A stretch of DNA of 39,177 bases from Bacteroidales bacterium (GTDB lineage: Bacteria > Bacteroidota > Bacteroidia > Bacteroidales > JAAYJT01), in the NCBI GenBank assembly GCA_012522795.1, contig JAAYJT010000075.1, positions 1-39,177 of the forward strand, given 5' to 3'. The notes under the pieces were generated by a model. The model was not told the origin of the DNA. It did no database searches and saw only the letters and a list, made by a program, of their open reading frames with translations. Made by a program: the position numbers and the translations under genes. Below, one piece after another: positions 1 to 9,198 of this stretch; the first letter of the stretch is position 1; each line of letters starts with the position of its first letter.

Positions 1-2
1 GT

Positions 3-3000
3 GTCTTCAATCCGGATCATAGTCTGAGTCCATGGTATGGTAGTGCTTCCAATATCTATACCTTCGGTTTGGGTATCAGTCAGGTAGAGTGGAAGGTAGA
101 AGACGAGTTCGGCAATACTACATTCTGTCTGCAGGAGGTGCAGATTCTTGAAGTGCCCGTAACCGTTGATGCCGGCTCTGATATGGGAATATGTGCAGGT
201 CAGTCCTATCAGTTAAATGGTAGTGTAACAAATACAATGACTTTTGAATGGAGTACAAGTGGTACAGGTTCATTCGACAATCCAAATGCACTTAATCCTG
301 TTTATACTCCAAGCTATGGTGATATTCTTGATGTTCAGGTCACTATTACTTTAACTGCTACCGGTCCATGTTCAACTGTAAGTGATCAGATGGTTCTGAC
401 AATATTCCCGCCACCAGTTGCCAATGCTGGAATAGATGCGGTCATTTGCTTAGGTGATTCTTATCAGATAGTTACAGCATCGGCAGATCATTATACCGGA
501 TTGTCATGGACACATAATGGCTTAGGTACACTCTTGGGTTCAAATACATTAACTCCTGTTTATCAGTCTGCATCTGGCGAAACAGGAATTGTTACGCTTG
601 AATTAACAGTCGAAGGTTATGGTACCTGCGGTTCAGTAACAGATGTTATGACCATTACAATAGCTCCATCGCCTGAAGCTGATGCCGGCGTTAACACTGA
701 CCTGTGTGGGGAAAGTTATGCATTATTGAACGGTAATTTTGTTCCGGATGCTATAGTGGAGTGGAGTCAGGTTGGGGGTCCTAATCAGGCATTTTTATTT
801 AATGCAAATACCAATAATGCTTTGGCATTTGGAATCATAAATGGTACATATACTTTTAGTTATACAGTAACAATTGGTAGTTGTGTTTCAACTGATGAAG
901 TTGTCATTACCAACTGGCAACCTCCGGTTTGCTGTATTAGTGCAGGCTCTGACCTGATTATATGCGATGATGATGAAGTTATATTAACCGGAACCCTACC
1001 TCTGGTTGGAGATTTATTGTGGTCACAGGTTAATGGACCATCAACTGCAGTAATTCAGACACCTGATAATTATCAGACCCTTGTAACTGGACTTGTGCCT
1101 GGTGTTTATACTTTCAAATATGCTAATTTCAATGGCCCTGCCTGTGATACAATTTGTGATTTTGTAAGTGTAACAGTTTATGAACCACCTGTTGCCTTTG
1201 CCGGCGTTGACACTGTTATTTGCCAGAATTATTCTTACGAAATTAATGATGCAACGGCTTCAGGATATAATAGTCTTGAATGGAGTACCAGCGGAACAGG
1301 TTCGTTTAGCGATGTTACAGCATTGAACCCTGTTTATACACCATCACAAACAGATATTATTAATGGAAGTGTTCAATTAAAACTTAAAGCTTATGGTTCG
1401 GTTCATTGCCCAATTGCTATTAGCACAATGATACTGACAATCCAGGCACCGGCTGATATTCAGGCAGTTGATGATGTGGGGACACCTGTTAATGGATATA
1501 CAGGTGGCATAGCAGTACTAAATGTTCTGACAAATGATCTGCTTAATGGTCAGGCAGTTGTTGACTTTACCAATGTTACATTAACAGTAATTGAGCCTGC
1601 TTCTTCAACTGGTGTTAATCTGGATATTAATACAGGTCAGGTAACTGTTGATATTGCTACTAATCCGGGAATCTATACAATTAAATACAGAATTTGTGAA
1701 AATCTCTGTCCTGATAATTGTAGTGATGCTATTGTTACGATTACAGTACTTGTTCCCGTTCCACCAGATTCAACTGTAGTGGAATGTCTGAGTCATGCAA
1801 TTCCACCTGTAGCTCCTGAAGTTGTTGATGTTGTATGCGGTGGTTTGGTAACTTCTACATATGTATTTATTGATGATCCTGATCCTCTTGTGTGTGAAGG
1901 TTCTAGAGTATATATCTATACTTATGAAGATTGTGCACAAAATAGATTTACATGGACATACACCTATAATGTTGAACGCAGTACTCCACCGGTAATTGCT
2001 GCCGGATCTGCTGTACCTACGTCATCAGTTGTTGAGTGTTACAGTAGTGTTGTTCCTCCTGAACTTCCTGTTGTTATTGATGTTTGTGATAATGTGTTAA
2101 ATCCGGTTGACGGCTCACCTGTAATTTCAGGAACCTATGACGGCTGTGAAGGTACAGTAGTATATACATATACTTATAAGGATTGTGCTGATTTACCATT
2201 TGTCTGGACTTATACCTATACAATTGAACATTCAACTGGTCCAGTAATGAGTAAACCTGCACCGGTTTCTTCAATAGTGGAATGTTATGCAGATATTACA
2301 GAACCTGAATTGCCGACAGTTGTTGATGCATGTGGTAATGTTCTTTCTCCAACAGTTAGTTCACCAGAAGTTGAGAGTAATTATGATAACTGTGAAGGTA
2401 CGGTTACTTACACTTATACGTTTAAAGACTGTGCAGGCTTAGAATTAGCCTGGAATTACACTTACACTATTGATCTGCAAACTGCTCCAGTTGTACCTGA
2501 TAATGGTGAAGCAACAGTTAACTGTTTTGCTGATGCTTCAGAACCCATACTTCCTGAAGTATATGATCATTGCGGAAATATAATCACTGCTGAATTAATA
2601 AGTGTGATTGATGATCCTGATATGTATGCATGTGAAGGTTCAAGAGTATATACATATAAGTATACTGACTGTGCAGGTAACAGTTCTGACTGGCAGCTTA
2701 CCTATTATATTGAATTGACAACTAGTCCAGAGGTACCGGCTAATGGAAATGCAACAGTGAATTGTATCAGTGATGCCGTACCACCACAAATACCTGAAAT
2801 AACAGATGCTTGTGGAAATGTTCTTACTCCCGAGCTGGTTGAAATTGTGACTGAACCGCAAGACATAGTTTGCAGTGGCACAAGAATATATAAATATGAG
2901 TTCCAAGATTGTGCCGGTAATATTTCTTATTGGATGTTTACCTACACAATTAGTCGTTACACACCGCCACATGTTCAGGTGCCGGCTCCAAATAAGGCAA

Positions 3001-5378
3001 CTGTAACTTGTCTTGAAGATGCAGTATGGCCAACACAGATGCCAGTAGTTGTTGATGCATGTGGCAATGTTCTTGATTACACACCTCCTGTAAATATCAC
3101 TACAATGGGATATAATAACGGAGTAATGTGTGATGGAGGTTATAAACGTTATACCTTTAAATATAAAGATCCCTGTAATCCTTCTATTGAAATGAGCTGG
3201 GTGTTCATGTATACTGTATTGCCTCAAACCGGTCCGGAACTTATTGACCAGTTAGCAGGTTGCAATATATTAAATCAGGATGGAATACAAATTTCTTTAG
3301 CTGAGGCTCAATTGTTTGATCCTGCCTCACTTGAAGCTTCTGTTGCAGCACTATATATGGCAAGTTGTGGCGATGTGGATGCAAACCTGATAAATACTAC
3401 ATATACTGGTAATGATTTAAGCTGGACAGGTATCTATACTTATAAGATATTTGACAGATGTGATAATTTCCAGATTTGTCAGGTTATGTATTCAGGTGGT
3501 TTTGTTGGAGGACCTACACTTATTGATCCTCTGGAAGACTGCTCAAGCCTGAGTCAGCAAAATATTAATCAGTGTTTTGCATATGTGGAAGCTTTTGATG
3601 GTACTACACTTGAGTCTGATGTCGCATCACTTTATACATATTTTGGTGAACCGGTAACAGCTACTCTTGTAGATTCTGACGTAAGTGGAGATGATTGTAA
3701 CTGGCTTGCTATTTATACATTTGATATAAAAGGCGAGGTAGGCGAGTCAGTTAGTTGTCAGGTGTTCTATACTGGCGGTGATACAGAAGCTCCTGTTCTT
3801 ATTGGAGATCTACCACAGGGCAAAACCGGTATGAACCTCTGTTTTGCTGATATTCCTGAAGGACCTGGCGCTGATGAGATTAAGGCACTGTTTACGGATA
3901 ATTGTAGTGAAGTCACAGTAGTAAAATCGGGTACTCCAACAGGTGACAACTGCAACTGGTCAGTAACTTATGTATATGATATAACTGATGAGTGTGGTAA
4001 TGCCGCTGATCAGATTATTATTACATACTCAGGCAGCAATCAAACACCTCCGATAGTACCTGATGCTATTAATGTAGCAGTAAATTGTAAATCACAGGTT
4101 GTTGAACCAGATATCTTGCCTGTAGTAACAGCTGCATGTGGCGACACACTTACATATTCCTTGTTAAGTGTTCAGGAGATACCACCGGCATTTACATGTG
4201 AAGGCAATATAATTTATACTTACAGATTTACTGATGAATGCGGCTTATACAGTGATTGGACATATAATTATACTGTTGAGCGTACAACTCCCCCTCATCA
4301 GGTTGGCGGACCTGTTCCTGCAACCAAGACAGTTGCTTGTCTTGAAGATGCAGTATGGCCTGAGCAATTACCTGTTGTGGTTGATGCATGTGGTAATATA
4401 CTTGACTACACGCCGCCGGTAAACATAACTACAATGGGATACAGCCAAGGAGAAATGTGTAATGGTGGTTACAAGCGTTATACCTTTAAATATAAAGATC
4501 CTTGTAACCCCGCTATTGAAATGAGCTGGGTATTCAGGTACGAAATACTGCCAACCACAACACCTGTTCTTAAAGATGAACTTGTTAGCTGTTCAAGCCT
4601 GGATCAGACCGGTTTAACCTGGACATTGGGTTATGCGGAACAATTTGACCCAGCAGTACTTGAAGGAGATGTAGCTGCACTGTACAAGGATGTTTGTGGC
4701 GATGATATTACGGCAACACATATCCGTACAGAAAAAGATCATCAGTCAGAATTAGGTCTTGTTACTGTCTGGAATTTCTACTATACATTCAAGATTGAGA
4801 ATTCCTGCGGAAATTATGTTGAATGTGAAGTACATTATAACGGTAGTGAAGTACCGACAACTCTTACACTTGAGAACATCACTGTTGAAATTGATGATGT
4901 AATGTGCTTTGGTGCCAGCGAGGTTCTTACAGTATCAGATGTAGTTGTAAAGGATGGAGGAGATCTGACATTGATAGCAGGTCAGTCAATTAAATTATTG
5001 CCAGGCTTCACAGTAGAAGAAGGAGGATATCTGCATGCATATATCAGCGATACCTATTGTGCTAACCCGACACCTCTGGTAGTAGCTAAAGACAGTGAAT
5101 CAACATTGCCTGAAACTATAACAGAATTAATTGAAGATAATCTGCTGTTTAAAGTGTATCCTAATCCAACATTGGATAATTTTACTCTGGATATGATTGA
5201 TTATGATGAAGCAATTACAGTTGAAGTTTATGATTTACTTGGCGATAGAATAATAATAAAACAATTATCAGGAGCTAAGAAATATGAATTCAACCTGACT
5301 AAACAGGCCAGAGGAGTATACATTATCAGAGTATTTACTACTGAAGATTCAGGTTTTGAAAGAATCATCAAACAATAA
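3..5378 (+). CDS. Giant modular secreted protein with T9SS C-terminal sorting domain, 5' end outside the window
   Basis: The reading frame is already open at base 3, with no stop or convincing start before the edge, so this is the C-terminal 1,790 or so residues of a larger protein. Modules in order: several Ig/PKD-like repeats with an ADAGxDxxIC-type opening (to about 1450); one cadherin-like domain (about 1450-1750); six cysteine-paired HYR-like repeats of about 80-90 residues built on a DACGNVL...CEG...YTYxDCAG pattern (about 1760-3235); three related modules of a second type (about 3240-4050); two more HYR-like repeats (about 4056-4560); one more second-type module (to about 4850); a GQSIKLLPGF linker common before sorting signals; and a type A sorting domain starting VYPNPT and ending in ERIIKQ (about 5145-5378). 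By family knowledge, such proteins cross the outer membrane through T9SS and are cell-attached or released. A role in adhesion is inferred. No catalytic domain is visible in this portion. Confidence 0.9.
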   Translation, partial: VFNPDHSLSPWYGSASNIYTFGLGISQVEWKVEDEFGNTTFCLQEVQILEVPVTVDAGSDMGICAGQSYQLNGSVTNTMTFEWSTSGTGSFDNPNALNPVYTPSYGDILDVQVTITLTATGPCSTVSDQMVLTIFPPPVANAGIDAVICLGDSYQIVTASADHYTGLSWTHNGLGTLLGSNTLTPVYQSASGETGIVTLELTVEGYGTCGSVTDVMTITIAPSPEADAGVNTDLCGESYALLNGNFVPDAIVEWSQVGGPNQAFLFNANTNNALAFGIINGTYTFSYTVTIGSCVSTDEVVITNWQPPVCCISAGSDLIICDDDEVILTGTLPLVGDLLWSQVNGPSTAVIQTPDNYQTLVTGLVPGVYTFKYANFNGPACDTICDFVSVTVYEPPVAFAGVDTVICQNYSYEINDATASGYNSLEWSTSGTGSFSDVTALNPVYTPSQTDIINGSVQLKLKAYGSVHCPIAISTMILTIQAPADIQAVDDVGTPVNGYTGGIAVLNVLTNDLLNGQAVVDFTNVTLTVIEPASSTGVNLDINTGQVTVDIATNPGIYTIKYRICENLCPDNCSDAIVTITVLVPVPPDSTVVECLSHAIPPVAPEVVDVVCGGLVTSTYVFIDDPDPLVCEGSRVYIYTYEDCAQNRFTWTYTYNVERSTPPVIAAGSAVPTSSVVECYSSVVPPELPVVIDVCDNVLNPVDGSPVISGTYDGCEGTVVYTYTYKDCADLPFVWTYTYTIEHSTGPVMSKPAPVSSIVECYADITEPELPTVVDACGNVLSPTVSSPEVESNYDNCEGTVTYTYTFKDCAGLELAWNYTYTIDLQTAPVVPDNGEATVNCFADASEPILPEVYDHCGNIITAELISVIDDPDMYACEGSRVYTYKYTDCAGNSSDWQLTYYIELTTSPEVPANGNATVNCISDAVPPQIPEITDACGNVLTPELVEIVTEPQDIVCSGTRIYKYEFQDCAGNISYWMFTYTISRYTPPHVQVPAPNKATVTCLEDAVWPTQMPVVVDACGNVLDYTPPVNITTMGYNNGVMCDGGYKRYTFKYKDPCNPSIEMSWVFMYTVLPQTGPELIDQLAGCNILNQDGIQISLAEAQLFDPASLEASVAALYMASCGDVDANLINTTYTGNDLSWTGIYTYKIFDRCDNFQICQVMYSGGFVGGPTLIDPLEDCSSLSQQNINQCFAYVEAFDGTTLESDVASLYTYFGEPVTATLVDSDVSGDDCNWLAIYTFDIKGEVGESVSCQVFYTGGDTEAPVLIGDLPQGKTGMNLCFADIPEGPGADEIKALFTDNCSEVTVVKSGTPTGDNCNWSVTYVYDITDECGNAADQIIITYSGSNQTPPIVPDAINVAVNCKSQVVEPDILPVVTAACGDTLTYSLLSVQEIPPAFTCEGNIIYTYRFTDECGLYSDWTYNYTVERTTPPHQVGGPVPATKTVACLEDAVWPEQLPVVVDACGNILDYTPPVNITTMGYSQGEMCNGGYKRYTFKYKDPCNPAIEMSWVFRYEILPTTTPVLKDELVSCSSLDQTGLTWTLGYAEQFDPAVLEGDVAALYKDVCGDDITATHIRTEKDHQSELGLVTVWNFYYTFKIENSCGNYVECEVHYNGSEVPTTLTLENITVEIDDVMCFGASEVLTVSDVVVKDGGDLTLIAGQSIKLLPGFTVEEGGYLHAYISDTYCANPTPLVVAKDSESTLPETITELIEDNLLFKVYPNPTLDNFTLDMIDYDEAITVEVYDLLGDRIIIKQLSGAKKYEFNLTKQARGVYIIRVFTTEDSGFERIIKQ
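3005..4545 (+). repeat. Long-range intragenic duplication of a repeat module
   Basis: The segment at about 3005-3215 recurs at about 4334-4544, offset 1,329 bp (443 codons, in frame). Both start with CTTGTCTTGAAGATGCAGTA and encode near-identical protein, including DYTPPVNITTMGY and KRYTFKYKDPCNP. Differences are mostly silent or conservative. In each case the module is followed by a second-type module, so a block rather than one repeat appears to have been copied. Confidence 0.8.
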
Positions 5379-5400
5379 AGCTTAATTGTGGTTTATACAA

Positions 5401-5440
5401 GGGCACGGTTTCTAATAAATGCGAGACCGTGCCCTTTCTA
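5401..5440 (+). terminator. Rho-independent terminator after the giant surface protein
   Basis: GGGCACGGT (5401-5409) pairs perfectly with ACCGTGCCC (5426-5434), a 9-bp GC-rich stem with a 16-nt loop. It is followed by a short T-rich tract and lies 22 bp after the stop codon. Confidence 0.8.
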
Positions 5441-5608
5441 TTTTAATTTGCACAAATAATTTTTGATATAAATCATTTCTGATATATACAATAATATAAT
5501 ATGATAAAGCAAGGAGTTATTTGTGAGCTTTTAACAATATTTATACTAAGCAATTGATCATATTTTTTTGTATTATTATGAACATTATACTGATAATTTA
5601 AATTATTG

Positions 5609-5616
5609 TAATTTTG
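5609..5616 (+). promoter_or_regulatory. Candidate -7 element for the DUF3078 gene
   Basis: TAATTTTG matches the Bacteroidota -7 consensus TAnnTTTG, 49 bp before the start codon. No clear -33 TTTG was found at the expected distance, so this is a partial match. Confidence 0.4.
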
Positions 5617-5664
5617 CACGCCAATTTTAAAACTTATTTTAAGACTAATTAAAACTATTAAAGT

Positions 5665-6573
5665 ATGAAAAAATCATTTATTTTGCTTGTATTAATGTTT
5701 TTTGGAGTTTTTTCAGCATTCTCTCAAACTACTGAAGCTGAAGAATCAGTTAAGAAATTGAAAAGTGACATACCAGATGGCTGGGGAAAAGGTGGGTTGT
5801 TTTCTGTGAGTTTTACTCAGGTTTCTCTTACTAACTGGGCAGCCGGAGGACAGAATTCGCTCTCAGGTGCAGGAATGATTAGTCTGTTTGCAGATTATAA
5901 AAAGAAAACTTTTATTTGGAACAATAGCCTGGACTTAGGTTATGGTTTGATGAAACAAGGCGAGGATAAGGTTTTTAAAACTGATGATAAACTTGACTTT
6001 GTTTCTAAAGCTGGACGACAGGCTTCAAAAAACTGGTTTTATTCAGGATTGCTTAGTTTGAAAACTCAAATGACCGATGGCTATAATTATCCTAATGATT
6101 CTGTAACAATTTCAAAATTCATGGCTCCGGGTTATATACTTGGCGCTTTGGGGATGGATTACAAACCAGGTGAGAAATTATCAGTATTCATTGCTCCTGT
6201 TACCGGAAAGATCACTGTGGTTAATGACGACAGATTATCTGCTTTGGGTGCTTATGGAGTGGATAAGGGTAAGAAAACACTAAGCGAATTTGGTGGTTAT
6301 ATCCGTGCTGCCTATAAGACTGATATTACAAATAGTATTGCTTTTCAAACCAAGGCAGACTTTTTCTCAAATTATCTTAGCAAACCGCAGAATATTGATA
6401 TAAGCTGGGAAACACTGCTGCTGATGAAACTTGGAAAGCTCATAACTGTCAGTTTCTCAACACATCTGATCAACGATGCAGATATTATTACAGCATTTAA
6501 AGACGATGGAGAAGGAGTATCTAAAGTTCAGTTTAAACAAATTCTTGGAGTCGGACTTTCATATAAGATATAA
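5665..6573 (+). CDS. DUF3078 family outer-membrane protein
   Basis: 302 residues with a signal peptide (MKKSFILLVLMFFGVFSAFS, cleavage probably before QTT). The body is rich in alternating aromatic and polar strands, as in a small outer-membrane beta-barrel. The stretch WGKGGLFSVSFTQVSLTNWA and the later WNNSLDLGYGLMK segment are characteristic of DUF3078, a Bacteroidota family of unknown function. The length fits the family. The ATG at 5665 sits directly before the signal peptide and has an A-rich leader. It appears to be a single-gene unit between the terminator at 5401 and mscL. The family call is firm; the barrel location is inferred from composition and signal peptide. Confidence 0.85.
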   Translation: MKKSFILLVLMFFGVFSAFSQTTEAEESVKKLKSDIPDGWGKGGLFSVSFTQVSLTNWAAGGQNSLSGAGMISLFADYKKKTFIWNNSLDLGYGLMKQGEDKVFKTDDKLDFVSKAGRQASKNWFYSGLLSLKTQMTDGYNYPNDSVTISKFMAPGYILGALGMDYKPGEKLSVFIAPVTGKITVVNDDRLSALGAYGVDKGKKTLSEFGGYIRAAYKTDITNSIAFQTKADFFSNYLSKPQNIDISWETLLLMKLGKLITVSFSTHLINDADIITAFKDDGEGVSKVQFKQILGVGLSYKI

Positions 6574-6600
6574 TACAATGAATTACGATAAATATTTGTA

Positions 6601-6608
6601 TAATTTTG
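6601..6608 (+). promoter_or_regulatory. Candidate -7 element for mscL
   Basis: TAATTTTG, a full match to TAnnTTTG, lies 95 bp before the mscL start. No clear -33 partner is visible. Confidence 0.35.
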
Positions 6609-6702
6609 AAGCGGTAATTATTGGATTCTTACTAAAATAATTACTCGTTTTTAGTTTAATAACTATTTTTTTAAATATTTTTATAATCAAAATTTATTAA
6701 TT

Positions 6703-7101
6703 ATGAGTCTTGTTAAAGAATTTAAAGAATTTGCCATGCGTGGCAATGTTGTCGATCTTGCTGTTGCAGTTGTTATTGGCGGTGCTTTCGGGAAAATCGT
6801 TGCTTCTTTTGTAAGCGATATTCTTATGCCTCCTCTTGGTTTATTACTTGGAGGTATGAATTTCGAAGATCTTCTGATAACAATTAAAAGAGGTGTAGGT
6901 GATATTGCACCTGTTACAATTAATTATGGAATGTTTGTTCAGAATATTGTTGATTTTCTGATAATTGCATTTGCAATCTTTATGATAATCAAAGCTATTA
7001 ATTCAGCTAAAAAGAAAGAAGTACCTGCACCCGAAGCTCCTGAAGCTCCTACAAAAGATCAGGAACTTCTGACGGAAATCAGAGATTTGCTGAAAAAATA
7101 A
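6703..7101 (+). CDS. mscL: Large-conductance mechanosensitive channel MscL
   Basis: 132 residues, the usual MscL length. The N-terminal amphipathic stretch [20 protein letters not shown] leads into TM1 with the pore-lining [12 protein letters not shown] pattern (about 14-45). A periplasmic loop follows, then TM2 (about 72-98, [18 protein letters not shown]), and a charged C-terminal helix ending [12 protein letters not shown] that forms the cytoplasmic bundle. By family knowledge it is a homopentameric inner-membrane pore that opens under high membrane tension and releases solutes during osmotic downshock. It is bounded downstream by a strong terminator, so it is probably transcribed alone. 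Confidence 0.97.
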   Translation: MSLVKEFKEFAMRGNVVDLAVAVVIGGAFGKIVASFVSDILMPPLGLLLGGMNFEDLLITIKRGVGDIAPVTINYGMFVQNIVDFLIIAFAIFMIIKAINSAKKKEVPAPEAPEAPTKDQELLTEIRDLLKK

Positions 7102-7124
7102 AAATATATCTGGAATGTTGTAAA

Positions 7125-7162
7125 AACAGGCTGTAGATGAGATTTTACAGCCTGTTTTTTTT
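7125..7162 (+). terminator. Terminator after mscL, possibly bidirectional
   Basis: AACAGGCTGTA (7125-7135) pairs with TACAGCCTGTT (7146-7156) and is followed by an uninterrupted T run. The A-tract on the left gives a U-tail on the minus strand too, so it could also end the convergent ABC-F transcript. Confidence 0.85.
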
Positions 7163-7214
7163 CGCTGTTGGATTTAAGCTTTTTATCTTGATTGAGTTTG
7201 CCAAGCTTACTTAT

Positions 7215-9086
7215 TTAGCTTCCTTCAATGATTTCACTCAATTCCAGCCAAAGATCAGTTAATTCATCAATTTTTTTCATTATTTCACCTACATCGTTTG
7301 ACCATTCCTGCAATTCCTCAACTGTGCCGGTGCCACTATTGAGTTTACTTAGAATATCCTCCTTTTGTTTCTCAAGCAACTCAATTTCTGTGGTCAGCGT
7401 TTCATATTCTTTTATTTGCCTGTAAGTTGGTTTGTTTGATTCTTTCTTTACTTTATTGATTGGTTTTTCTGCCGAAGCCCGTTTTGCTTTTAATGCCTTT
7501 TCCTGCTTTTGTTTTGTTTGGTAATATTCTGAATAGTTCCCATAATAGTCTTTTACTTTTCCATTTCCTTCAAAAGCAAAGATATGGTCTACCATTCGAT
7601 CCATGAAATAACGATCGTGCGACACTATCATCAGGCAGCCTTCGTAGTTTTGGAGAAATTCTTCGAGTTTGTTCAGGGTTTCTATATCGAGATCATTTGT
7701 AGGCTCATCAAGAATGAGAAAATTTGGGTTTTGCAATAAAACAGTCAAAAGATAAAGTTTGCGTTTTTCGCCACCGCTAAGGCTCGAAAAGTAATTATAA
7801 TGTATATCGGTATGAAAATTAAAATAACTCAGAAACTGTGTTGGCGACATGCTACCTTTTCTTATTACAATTTGTTCGGCAATTTCCTTAACGATGTCAA
7901 TAATACGTTTGTCGCCGGTAATAGGCATGCCATCCTGTTGAAAATAACCAATTTTCAACGTTTGTCCTTTTACGACTTTCCCCCGGTCTGGCTTAATCTC
8001 TCCAATAATGATTTTTAACAGCGTTGATTTACCTGTTCCGTTTTTTCCCACCACTCCAATCCTGTCACCTCGTTTAAATGTATAGGTGAAATCCTCAATT
8101 AGTTTATTATCATCGTATTGCTTTGATATATAATTTAATTCCAGGATCTTTCCACCCAGTCTTTGCATTTGTACAATAAACTCACGGGGTTTGTCATCTG
8201 CACGTTTTCCTTTTACTTTTTCTTCAAGTGAATAAAATGCCTGTTCACGGGCTTTTGCTTTGGTGGCACGTGCCTGAGGCTGACGTTTCATCCATTCAAG
8301 TTCTGAAATATAAAGCGATCTGGCTTTTTCCCATTCGGTTTTTCCTATTTCTGCCATCTCAGCTTTTTTCTCAAGGAAATGGGCATAATTACCTTTGTAT
8401 CTGTATATTGTCTGATTATCAAGTTCAAGAATGATATTACAGACTTTATCAAGAAAATACCTGTCGTGAGTTACAACGAAAATACTTAGATTTTGTCGGT
8501 CAAGAAAATTTTCAAGCCATTCGATCATAGCAATATCAAGATGGTTAGTAGGCTCATCGAGTATAATTAGGTTTGCCTCACCAATCAACGCTTTTGCAAG
8601 AGCTACCTTTTTCCTCATTCCGCCCGAAAGGGTTTCAATGGTCTGATCCAGATCATTGATATCGAATTTACCCAGAATCTCTCTTATTGATGCTTCAAAA
8701 TTCCAGGCTTGCAGCTCGTCCATACGGCTGATTATGTCAACCGGAACATGTTTGTTTGATTGTGATGAACCTGCATAATGTTCATATTCACGAACCAGCT
8801 TTGTTAACTCGTCATCAGCATCAAAAAGATAGTCGAGTATTGTGGAATTATGATCCATTACCGGATTTTGCGGTAAATATGAAATCCTTACATTATTTCC
8901 TATGGTTACCTTACCAGAATCTGGAGCTTCTTCACCGGTTATTATTTTGATCAGACTGCTTTTTCCGGCTCCATTCCTTGATATCAGCGCTATTTTCTGT
9001 CCGGCTTCAATCCCAAAGCTAATGTTTTCGAACAGTAATTTTTCTCCGAAAGATTTAGTAAGATTCTCAACCGATACTATGTTCAT
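7215..9086 (-). CDS. uup: ABC-F family ATPase, Uup-like
   Basis: 623 residues with two ABC ATPase domains in one chain and no membrane segment, the ABC-F arrangement. Domain 1: Walker A GAGKSS (about 39-44), signature LSGGM (153-157), Walker B with LIILDEPTN (173-181), H-loop His207. Domain 2: Walker A GKNGTGKS (347-354), signature LSGGE (436-440), Walker B LILDEPTND (457-465), H-loop His490. The inter-domain linker (about 235-300) is basic and helical. A C-terminal coiled-coil (about 555-620) as in Uup distinguishes it from short EttA/YbiT types. ABC-F proteins bind the ribosomal E site and relieve stalled translation; Uup has also been linked to branched DNA intermediates. The subfamily name rests on length and the C-terminal coiled coil. 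Confidence 0.9.
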   Translation of the reverse strand: MNIVSVENLTKSFGEKLLFENISFGIEAGQKIALISRNGAGKSSLIKIITGEEAPDSGKVTIGNNVRISYLPQNPVMDHNSTILDYLFDADDELTKLVREYEHYAGSSQSNKHVPVDIISRMDELQAWNFEASIREILGKFDINDLDQTIETLSGGMRKKVALAKALIGEANLIILDEPTNHLDIAMIEWLENFLDRQNLSIFVVTHDRYFLDKVCNIILELDNQTIYRYKGNYAHFLEKKAEMAEIGKTEWEKARSLYISELEWMKRQPQARATKAKAREQAFYSLEEKVKGKRADDKPREFIVQMQRLGGKILELNYISKQYDDNKLIEDFTYTFKRGDRIGVVGKNGTGKSTLLKIIIGEIKPDRGKVVKGQTLKIGYFQQDGMPITGDKRIIDIVKEIAEQIVIRKGSMSPTQFLSYFNFHTDIHYNYFSSLSGGEKRKLYLLTVLLQNPNFLILDEPTNDLDIETLNKLEEFLQNYEGCLMIVSHDRYFMDRMVDHIFAFEGNGKVKDYYGNYSEYYQTKQKQEKALKAKRASAEKPINKVKKESNKPTYRQIKEYETLTTEIELLEKQKEDILSKLNSGTGTVEELQEWSNDVGEIMKKIDELTDLWLELSEIIEGS

Positions 9087-9112
9087 TATTCATTGGAATA
9101 AAAATGTGTTTG

Positions 9113-9142
9113 CAAAGGTAAGCCAATGCAGATAAAAACAAA
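9113..9142 (-). promoter_or_regulatory. Promoter of the ABC-F gene
   Basis: Read on the minus strand: -33 TTTG (9142-9139), an 18-bp spacer, then -7 TACCTTTG (9120-9113), a good match to TTTG-N(17-21)-TAnnTTTG. It lies 27 bp before the start codon and overlaps the terminator of the upstream rhaD-like gene. Confidence 0.6.
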
Positions 9143-9163
9143 GGCTGTAAAAGTTTACAGCTT
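9134..9163 (-). terminator. Terminator after the rhaD-like gene
   Basis: Minus strand: AAGCTGTAAA and TTTACAGCCT form a stem of about 9 bp (one G-U) at 9142-9163, followed by TTGTTTTTATC. It lies 36 bp after the aldolase stop codon. Confidence 0.65.
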
Positions 9164-9198
9164 GGGATATTATTTATCAGCTTCTGAACCTGAATTAA

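Noticed and set aside
2640-3227. 195-residue minus-strand open frame inside the giant surface protein
   Set aside because: It mirrors the repeats of the plus-strand gene in another frame, has no signal, domain or plausible composition, and the plus-strand protein is clearly real.
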